Below, in pieces: positions 56,349-64,000 of a stretch of 64,000 nucleotides of DNA. The stretch is from positions 124,001-188,000 of the forward strand of contig CANQIF010000002.1 in the NCBI GenBank assembly GCA_947623965.1. Direction: 5' to 3'. The notes beneath the pieces were generated by a model. It saw only the letters and a list, made by a program, of their open reading frames with translations. It ran no database searches and had not been told where the DNA came from. A program made the translations under genes and the position numbers. The stretch comes from an uncultured Alistipes sp. (GTDB lineage Bacteria; Bacteroidota; Bacteroidia; Bacteroidales; Rikenellaceae). The stretch's first letter is position 1. Every line of letters begins with the position of its first letter.

Positions 56349-59024
56349 GTGAACGCAGCAAAGAAAACGGAAAACAAGCGGTCGAAAACGCCGCTCATGG
56401 ATCAATATTACCAGGCCAAGGCGGCCTATCCCGATACGATCATGCTCTTTCGGGTGGGCGACTTCTACGAAACATTCGGCGAGGATGCCATCAAGGCGAG
56501 CCGCATCCTCGGCATTACGTTGACCCGCCGCGCCAACGGAGCAGCGTCGCACGTCGAACTGGCGGGTTTCCCCTACCACGCCGTGGACACCTATCTGCCG
56601 AAGCTGGTCCGGGCGGGTGAGCGCGTCGCCATCTGCGAGCAGCTCGAGGACCCGAAGTTAGTCAAGGGGCTCGTCAAACGCGGCGTCACGGAGCTCATCA
56701 CCCCGGGTATCGTCCTGCAGGACAACATCCTCTCGAACAAGGAGAACACCTTTCTGGCCGCCGTCTGCTTCGGCCGCAAGACGACGGGCGTCGCCTTTCT
56801 CGACATCTCGACGGGTGAATTTTACGCCGCCGAGGGGGCCGATGCCTATGTGGACAAGCTCCTTTCGAACTTCCAGCCCAAGGAGGTGATCTACCAGCGC
56901 AGCTGCGAGGACCGTTTCAAGCTCGCCTTCGGCGGGTCCTACTATACCTACAAGCTCGATGAGTGGCTTTTCGCCGAGGAGGTCAACCGCGAGAAGCTCT
57001 GCCGCCAATTCCGCACGCCGACCCTCAAGGGCTTCGGCGTGGACCACCTCACGAGCGGCCTGGCCGCCGCGGGAGCCATTCTCCACTACCTCGAAATGAC
57101 CGAGCACCGGCAGATCGACCACATCCGCTCCATCGCGCGCATCGACCAGCAGGAGGCAGTCTGGATCGACAAGTTCACGATCGCCAACCTCGAGCTTTTC
57201 GCCTCGAACGGCGGCCGGAGCCGCACCTCCTTCGCCGAGGTGATCGACCGCACCCTGACGCCGATGGGCGGCCGGCTGCTGAAGCGGTGGATCACGATGC
57301 CGCTGCGCGACGTACAGCGCATCGAGCGGCGCCAGCGGGCGGTCGGGGCATTCGTGGACGACGCGGAGCTTACAGACGCGCTGCGCGAGCGGATCGCCCT
57401 TATCGGCGACCTCGAACGCATCGCCTCGCGCATCGCGGCGACCCGCGTCCTGCCGCGCGAGCTCGTGCAGCTCAAACAGTCGCTCGAGGCGCTGGAGCAG
57501 TTGAAGATGATGCTGGAATCGACCGACCGCGCGGAGCTCCACGAACTCGCCGGGGGGCTCGACCCGTTGGCGGCGATGCACGACCGCATCGCCCGCGACA
57601 TCTATCCCGACCCGCAGACGAACCAGATCCAGAAGGGCGGCGTGATCGCCGACGGGGTCGATCCCGAATTGGACGACCTGCGCCGCATCGCCCTGCACGG
57701 CAAGGACTACCTGCAGCAGATCCAGCAGCGCGAACGCGAGGCGACGGGCATCCCGACCCTGCGTCTGGGCTACAACAACGTCTTCGGCTACTTCATCGAG
57801 ATCAGCAATGCCCACAAGGAGAAGGCCCCGGCCGACTGGGTGCGCAAACAGACGCTCGCCAACGCCGAGCGCTACATCACCCCCGAGCTGAAGGAGTACG
57901 AGGAGAAGATTCTCGGCGCCGAGGAGCGGATGCTGCAGATCGAGCAGCGGCTCTACGGCGAACTGCTGGCGGCCCTCTCGTCGATGCTCTCGACGCTGCT
58001 GCACGATGCGGCCCTCGTGGCGCGCATCGACTGCCTGCAGTCCTTCGCCGCGCTGGCCCGCGAGCGCCGCTACGTCCGTCCCGAGCTCGACGACGGCAAG
58101 CGCATCGAGATCGAGGCGGGTCGCCACCCCGTATTGGAGACGCTCCTGCCGGTGGGGGAGAGCTACATTCCCAACGATGTGATGCTCGACGACGAGGAGC
58201 AGCAGATCGTCATGATCACGGGCCCCAACATGTCGGGCAAGTCGGCCCTGCTGCGGCAGACGGCCCTCATCGTGCTGATGGCCCAGATGGGCTCCTTCGT
58301 CCCCGCGGATCGGGCGCATATCGGGCTGGTGGACAAGATTTTCACCCGCGTGGGCGCCTCGGACAACATCTCGCAGGGCGAATCGACCTTCATGGTCGAA
58401 ATGCTCGAATCGGCCGGCATCCTGAACAACATTTCGGACCGCTCGCTGGTGCTGCTCGACGAGATCGGCCGCGGCACGAGCACCTACGACGGCATTTCGA
58501 TCGCCTGGGCGATGGTCGAGTACCTGCACGACCATCCGACGGCCCGCGCCCGCACGCTCTTCGCCACCCACTACCACGAGCTCAACGAGATGGCCAAGAT
58601 GTGCCCCCGCGTGAAGAATTACCACGTGACGGTCCGCGAGGTCGACGGGCAGATCGTCTTCCTGCGCAAGCTCGAGCCCGGGGGCACCGAGCACTCGTTC
58701 GGCATTCATGTAGCGCGGCTCGCCGGCATGCCGGCCTCGGTCGTGCAGCGGGCCGAGACGCTGTTGCACAACCTCGAGGCGGTCTACGGCAACAGCGAGA
58801 TCGTCCCCTCGAAGAGCCTGCGCGAACGCAGCCGCCGCTCGGCGCAGCGCGTATTGGAGGCGGCCGAGCAGCCTGCCCCCGCAATGCAGCTCTCGATGTT
58901 CCAGTTGGACGATCCCGTGCTGGTGCAGATTCGCGACCGGATCAAGGGGCTCGACATCAACTCCCTTACGCCGATCGAGGCGCTCAACACGCTGAGCGAG
59001 ATCAAGCGCATCACGGGACTGTAG
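56349..59024 (+). CDS. mutS: DNA mismatch repair protein MutS
   Basis: An 891-residue MutS. The mismatch-reading motif [10 protein letters not shown] has Phe at residue 39 and Glu at 41 from a GTG start at 56349; the GTG is chosen because the N-terminus (A-K-K-T...T-P-L-M-D-Q-Y-Y) is that of family members and the ATG at 56397 would trim it. The ATPase part has [10 protein letters not shown] (Walker A), [14 protein letters not shown] and T-H-Y-H-E-L. The C-terminal domain includes helical [12 protein letters not shown]. Role: mismatch recognition with MutL. The gene is intact. Confidence 0.96.
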   Translation: MNAAKKTENKRSKTPLMDQYYQAKAAYPDTIMLFRVGDFYETFGEDAIKASRILGITLTRRANGAASHVELAGFPYHAVDTYLPKLVRAGERVAICEQLEDPKLVKGLVKRGVTELITPGIVLQDNILSNKENTFLAAVCFGRKTTGVAFLDISTGEFYAAEGADAYVDKLLSNFQPKEVIYQRSCEDRFKLAFGGSYYTYKLDEWLFAEEVNREKLCRQFRTPTLKGFGVDHLTSGLAAAGAILHYLEMTEHRQIDHIRSIARIDQQEAVWIDKFTIANLELFASNGGRSRTSFAEVIDRTLTPMGGRLLKRWITMPLRDVQRIERRQRAVGAFVDDAELTDALRERIALIGDLERIASRIAATRVLPRELVQLKQSLEALEQLKMMLESTDRAELHELAGGLDPLAAMHDRIARDIYPDPQTNQIQKGGVIADGVDPELDDLRRIALHGKDYLQQIQQREREATGIPTLRLGYNNVFGYFIEISNAHKEKAPADWVRKQTLANAERYITPELKEYEEKILGAEERMLQIEQRLYGELLAALSSMLSTLLHDAALVARIDCLQSFAALARERRYVRPELDDGKRIEIEAGRHPVLETLLPVGESYIPNDVMLDDEEQQIVMITGPNMSGKSALLRQTALIVLMAQMGSFVPADRAHIGLVDKIFTRVGASDNISQGESTFMVEMLESAGILNNISDRSLVLLDEIGRGTSTYDGISIAWAMVEYLHDHPTARARTLFATHYHELNEMAKMCPRVKNYHVTVREVDGQIVFLRKLEPGGTEHSFGIHVARLAGMPASVVQRAETLLHNLEAVYGNSEIVPSKSLRERSRRSAQRVLEAAEQPAPAMQLSMFQLDDPVLVQIRDRIKGLDINSLTPIEALNTLSEIKRITGL

Positions 59025-59180
59025 CCCTCGCTGCGGCGCCTGCCGGGCCGGAGAATGCCGTCCTGCAGCCTTCCACCCCCGCCCGCGACGCCTCATGAAC
59101 GCAGCGGGCGCTGCTGAAACTTGCAAAACCCGCTGAAGCCTTGCCGAAAAAAGCCAAACCTACGAACCGACCGATAACCG

Positions 59181-60665
59181 ATGAAACAACCGATTCTCTT
59201 TCTGCTGGGCGTGCTGCTGTGCGGCTGCGCCGAAGCACCGCAGGCGTTTTATCCTGCCCCGGGAGCTCGTGAAGTCGCTCCCGACACCCGTTTGACGATC
59301 CACTTCCGCAGCGAACCCGCGGTGGGGGCGGGCGGCATGATCCGGATCTGGGATGCCGAGACCGACACCCCGGTCGACAGCCTCGATCTTTCGATCCCGG
59401 CGGGTCCCGCCGAACCCACGAAGCTGCCGAAACCCGACTACACCCCCGTGCCCTACGACTACGACCAGCCGCGCCACACCAACGCCACGATCCGTCCCGG
59501 CACCCCCTCGGGAGCGGCCGGCCCGACCTCGGACCGCTACCAGCTGACGATCATCGGCGGTTTCACCGACGCCTTCCATTTCCACCCGGTTATCGTGCAC
59601 GGTACGAAGGCTGAAATTTATCCGCATCACAACCTGCTGACCTACGGCCGCACTTACTATGTGACGATCGACGACGGGGTGCTGACCACCTCCGAGAACG
59701 ATTTCCACGGCATCGACAAGTCCGACGGCTGGCGCTTCTCAACGCGTGCCTCGGCTCCCGTCGGCCGACGGTTGGTGGTGAGCGCCGACGGAACGGGCGA
59801 CTTCCACACGGTGCAGGGGGCGCTGGACTTCATCCCGGATCACAGCGACGAGCCCTGGACGGTCTTCGTGCGCAACGGCGACTACGAAGAGCTGGTCTAT
59901 TCCCGCAACAAGAGCAACGTCACGATCGAGGGCGAGAGCCGCGAAGGGGTCTATATCCACTATCCCAACAACGAGGTCTTCAACCCGCACCCCGACGACG
60001 TGGCGACGAACGAGTGGCCCGGGACCTTCCCGTCGCGCCGGGCCGCCTTCATGGCCGACAACTGCACGGATGTCACCTTCCGCAACCTCACGATCGCCAC
60101 GACCCTCACGGGGCAGGCCGAGGGGTTGCTCCTCATGGGCGAACGCTACGTGCTGGAGCACGTCACGGTGCGCGGCTCGGGCGATGCCCTGCAGGCCAAC
60201 GGCCCGGTCTACCTCTTCGACTGCCTGATCGAGGGGCACGGCGATACGATTCTCGGGCGCGGCCCCGCCTTCTTCGACCGCTGCACGCTGATCTCGCGCG
60301 GCCCCTTCATGTGGATCCGCAACACGGAGGCCAACCACGGCAACGTCTTTGTCGATTGCACGCTGCGCGGCGTGGGCGACGGTGCGGTCATCGCCCGCAC
60401 GAACGGCCGCTATCCCCACTGCGAGGCGGTGTTGCTCCGCTGCCGGCTGGAGAACATCCGCCCCGAGGGGTGGCACGGCCTGGAGCATGGCACCTTCGAC
60501 GTACACTACTGGGAATACGACAGCCGCAATTTGGCGGACGGCACCCCGGTGGAGGTGTCGCAGCGCGCGAAAGGATCGCGGCAGCTGACGGCGGAGCGGG
60601 ACAGCCTGACGATCCGCAACTACTCCGACCCGGCGTGGGTGCTGGGATGGGACCCGAAGCGCTGA
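59181..60665 (+). CDS. Pectinesterase-like (CE8) lipoprotein with N-terminal Ig-like domain
   Basis: A 494-residue exported protein with a lipoprotein signal (L-L-G-V-L-L-C-G-C-A-E, Cys at residue 14 or 16). Residues about 24-195 look like a bacterial Ig-like domain (P-A-P-G-A-R-E-V-A-P-D-T-R-L...T-I-H-F). The C-terminal part is a right-handed beta-helix of the pectinesterase type: T-V-Q-G-A-L-D-F-I-P, V-T-I-E-G-E-S-R-E-G-V-Y-I, A-A-F-M-A-D-N-C-T-D-V-T-F-R-N-L-T-I and Y-L-F-D-C-L-I-E-G-H-G-D-T-I-L-G, where pectinesterases hold the two catalytic Asp. It likely de-esterifies pectic side chains. The genome also has rhamnose-use genes, which fits. Confidence 0.82.
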   Translation: MKQPILFLLGVLLCGCAEAPQAFYPAPGAREVAPDTRLTIHFRSEPAVGAGGMIRIWDAETDTPVDSLDLSIPAGPAEPTKLPKPDYTPVPYDYDQPRHTNATIRPGTPSGAAGPTSDRYQLTIIGGFTDAFHFHPVIVHGTKAEIYPHHNLLTYGRTYYVTIDDGVLTTSENDFHGIDKSDGWRFSTRASAPVGRRLVVSADGTGDFHTVQGALDFIPDHSDEPWTVFVRNGDYEELVYSRNKSNVTIEGESREGVYIHYPNNEVFNPHPDDVATNEWPGTFPSRRAAFMADNCTDVTFRNLTIATTLTGQAEGLLLMGERYVLEHVTVRGSGDALQANGPVYLFDCLIEGHGDTILGRGPAFFDRCTLISRGPFMWIRNTEANHGNVFVDCTLRGVGDGAVIARTNGRYPHCEAVLLRCRLENIRPEGWHGLEHGTFDVHYWEYDSRNLADGTPVEVSQRAKGSRQLTAERDSLTIRNYSDPAWVLGWDPKR

Positions 60666-60757
60666 CGCGGCCGGCGGACGACGGTCGCTGGGCGAACCCC
60701 GCAGCGTCGATGCGGCTGGCGAGCCGCTGACCCGCTGACCCGAGGGGCCGGCAAAAG

Positions 60758-60800
60758 GGGAGGGCTCCTCCGTTTTCTTCGGAAGAGCCCTCTCTTTTTG
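60758..60800. terminator. Terminator after the pectinesterase-like gene
   Basis: GAGGGCTCCTCCG-TTTT-CTTCGGAAGAGCCCTC with a following TTTTT and a preceding AAAAGGGG, usable on both strands. Lies between two convergent genes. Confidence 0.82.
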
Positions 60801-60820
60801 CGTCTCCGCGGAAGGGTCCT

Positions 60821-61260
60821 TTATTTCGATTTCAGGGTGAAAGTGAACGACTGGTCGTTCAGTTCGGTGCCGCGTTCGATGTAGCGGCGTGCGACGGGGT
60901 CCCACTCGACGAAGAGGGTGATGCGGTCGTACTCGAACGACAGAATCACCTTGCCGCGGCTGCTGACCTCGCCGTAGTGTAACCGTCCGTCGCCGTCGCG
61001 GATTGCGGCCGAGGCATATCCACCGACCGGTCGGTGTCGTTCACGTCGTAGAAGGTCTCGGCAAGGAGCCGTTCGCCGTTGTTCGCGTAGCGGTCGCGCG
61101 ACTGCAATTCGGGGTCGCCGCCCTTCAGGGTGCAGCGGATCGCCCCGCTGTATTGGGTCGCGAGGAACCATTTCGTGCCGCGCGGCGGTCTTGCCGGCGG
61201 GGCGGCGAGGAGGAGGGAGGCTCCCGAGAGCAGGAGCGGAAGGAGGAACAGGCGTTTCAT
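60821..61260 (-). pseudogene. Small secreted protein, frameshifted
   Basis: The ATG frame at 61260 encodes a signal peptide (F-L-L-P-L-L-L-S-G-A-S-L-L-L-A-A-P-P) and T-K-W-F-L-A-T-Q-Y-S-G-A-I-R-C, then is lost near 61010-61025 after T-D-R-S-V-D. The continuation Y-A-S-A-A-I-R-D-G-D-G-R-L-H-Y-G and the tail (F-T-F-T-L-K-S-K, stop at 60821) lie in another frame. One missing base restores about 145 residues. The conserved pieces read as a small beta-sandwich exported protein. A frameshift mutation or sequencing error explains it. Confidence 0.6.
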
Positions 61261-61340
61261 GCGGCGGGGGGGGCTTTAGCGGGTAAAACGATCGTTGCCG
61301 GGGTGTAGCGGTGTTTGCATGCTGCCGCGGCCGTCTTGCG

Positions 61341-61964
61341 TCAATCGTTGTTCAGGATCAGCGACCGGATGTTCTGGATGAGCATCGACACGGCCACCGA
61401 ATTGAACCCGCCCTCGGGGATGATGACGTCGGCATACTTCTTCGACGGCTCGACGAACTCTTCGTGCATCGGCTTGACGGTCGAGGTGTACTGCATGATG
61501 ACCGACTCCATCGAACGGCCGCGGTCGCGGACGTCGCGCAGGATGCGGCGCGCCAGACGCAGGTCGGCGTCCGTATCGACGAAGACTTTGATGTCCATCA
61601 GGTCGCGCAGCTCCTTGTTCTCGAAGATGAGGATGCCATCGACGATGATGACCTTCGAGGGCTTGACACTTACGGTCTCCTTCAGCCGGTTGTGTTCGAC
61701 GAAGGAGTAGAGGGGGTGTTCGATCGGAACGTTCTGCTTCAGCGTCCGGATGTGCTCGACGAGCATGTCGGTGTCGAAGGCCTGCGGGTGGTCGTAGTTG
61801 AGCCGCGTGCGCTCCTCGTAGGTGAGCTCGGGGTGCGCCTTGTAGTAGTAGTCGTGGCAGAGCGTCACCACGTCGTCGCCGACGAAGGCTTCCTGCAGCC
61901 GCTTGACGAGGGTCGATTTGCCGGAGCCCGTACCTCCGGCCACGCCGATAACCGTTACTTTCAT
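61341..61964 (-). CDS. udk: Uridine kinase Udk
   Basis: A 207-residue kinase with P-loop G-V-A-G-G-T-G-S-G-K-S-T (residues 7-18), Y-Y-Y-K-A-H-P-E-L-T-Y-E-E-R (around 40-53), Y-D-H-P-Q-A-F-D, and V-D-G-I-L-I-F-E and D-T-D-A-D-L-R-L-A-R-R-I-L-R-D motifs. It phosphorylates uridine and cytidine. Intact and of normal size. It sits 24 bp past a weak run, with no operon partner visible. Confidence 0.93.
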   Translation of the reverse strand: MKVTVIGVAGGTGSGKSTLVKRLQEAFVGDDVVTLCHDYYYKAHPELTYEERTRLNYDHPQAFDTDMLVEHIRTLKQNVPIEHPLYSFVEHNRLKETVSVKPSKVIIVDGILIFENKELRDLMDIKVFVDTDADLRLARRILRDVRDRGRSMESVIMQYTSTVKPMHEEFVEPSKKYADVIIPEGGFNSVAVSMLIQNIRSLILNND

Positions 61965-61997
61965 CTATTCGTTCGTTTTAGAAGTTGTTTCGTTTCG

Positions 61998-62165
61998 TTG
62001 GGTGCAGGAGCTCCTTATGGCGGAGCGCAACTTGCGGAGCACGCGCTCGAAGCGGACCTGCGGGACGCGAGTGCGGGCCTCCGCCGCCCCCAACCGGCGG
62101 CCCACTCGATCCTAACGGACCGATCTCAATTCGGGACACATCCGCAGCAGAGCCTGCCGATCATC
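61998..62165. repeat. GC-rich mosaic intergenic repeat, locus 5
   Basis: Between udk and gyrB. Holds CGGACCTGCGGGACGCGA at 62053-62070, followed by GTGCGGGCCTCCGCCGCC and GAGCTCC-type arms and GATCCTAACGGACCGATC. Same word set as loci 1-4. Confidence 0.7.
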
Positions 62166-62188
62166 CGCAACCGCTTCTGCCGGTTCTT

Positions 62189-62235
62189 AAAAAAAAGTCC
62201 GACCGCGGGCGATTCCCCTGCCGGTCGGACTTTTT
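62189..62235 (-). terminator. Terminator of gyrB
   Basis: AAAAAAGTCCGACCG...CGGTCGGACTTTTT forms a long stem and ends just 2 bp past the gyrB stop codon on the - strand. Confidence 0.8.
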
Positions 62236-62237
62236 CG

Positions 62238-64000
<1,763 letters not shown>

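Noticed and set aside
56658..59126. An 822-residue reading frame on the - strand
   Set aside because: Antisense to mutS, whose motifs are clear and in order on the + strand.

Overview
The window reads as a chromosome segment of a GC-rich gut member of the order Bacteroidales, most likely Alistipes or a close relative. This rests on Bacteroidetes-type promoters (TTG/TTTG about 20 bp before TAnnTTTG), few Shine-Dalgarno sites, an L-rhamnose operon of Bacteroidetes layout, the carboxyspermidine route to spermidine, and a cysteate synthase, the first enzyme of the sulfonolipids made by Alistipes-type bacteria. The species is inference.

Positions 1 to about 22,480 are one end of a siphovirus-like prophage that stops at a tRNA-Asp gene. 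On the + strand: capsid (5' end outside the window), connector, head-tail joining, tail completion, tail tube and tail-assembly chaperones with a canonical -1 slippery site, then a one-protein spanin candidate, a Dam methylase and a PAPS-reductase-like protein. From 5.4 to 8.5 kb lies an array of small accessory genes, each unit with a nearly identical promoter and most closed by a hairpin. A zinc alcohol dehydrogenase follows as cargo. The - strand carries tail-tip and fibre genes, tape measure, a peptidoglycan hydrolase, a membrane/coiled-coil protein, a large tail-hub protein, an ORF6N antirepressor and a tyrosine recombinase. Several prophage genes are broken: an amber codon in the spanin, frameshifts in dam, two accessory genes and the tape measure, and an exact 164-bp tandem duplication in the fibre gene. 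The prophage looks decaying or phase-variable, or the assembly has errors there.

From 22.7 to 38.5 kb is carbohydrate metabolism: a HAD phosphatase, split transketolase, a glycerol-kinase-like FGGY kinase, an isomerase-fold protein, a GH43-like lipoprotein, a D-2-hydroxyacid dehydrogenase, and an AraC regulator divergent from rhaB-rhaA-fucO-rhaT-rhaD (rhamnose to DHAP plus lactaldehyde, then propanediol).

From 39 to 48 kb: tRNA-Lys, carboxyspermidine dehydrogenase and decarboxylase, cysteate synthase, a class A beta-lactamase, tRNA-Leu, miaA, a pRiA4b ORF-3-like gene and a LuxC-type reductase. Next come tRNA-Gly preceded by a duplicated 5' half, and an AT-rich two-gene islet (48.6 to 50.0 kb).

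From 50 to 64 kb is housekeeping: tag, a choloylglycine-hydrolase-like enzyme, tRNA-Asp, rsmD, a DUF3822 gene, a RecD-like helicase, a UDG-like protein, mutS, a pectinesterase-like lipoprotein, a frameshifted secreted protein, udk, and gyrB running off the right edge.

Two things cut across this layout. GC-rich mosaic intergenic repeats with variable palindromes occur at five loci, and two intergenic regions (12.87-13.10 and 40.58-40.83 kb) look like diverged members of one structured RNA family.
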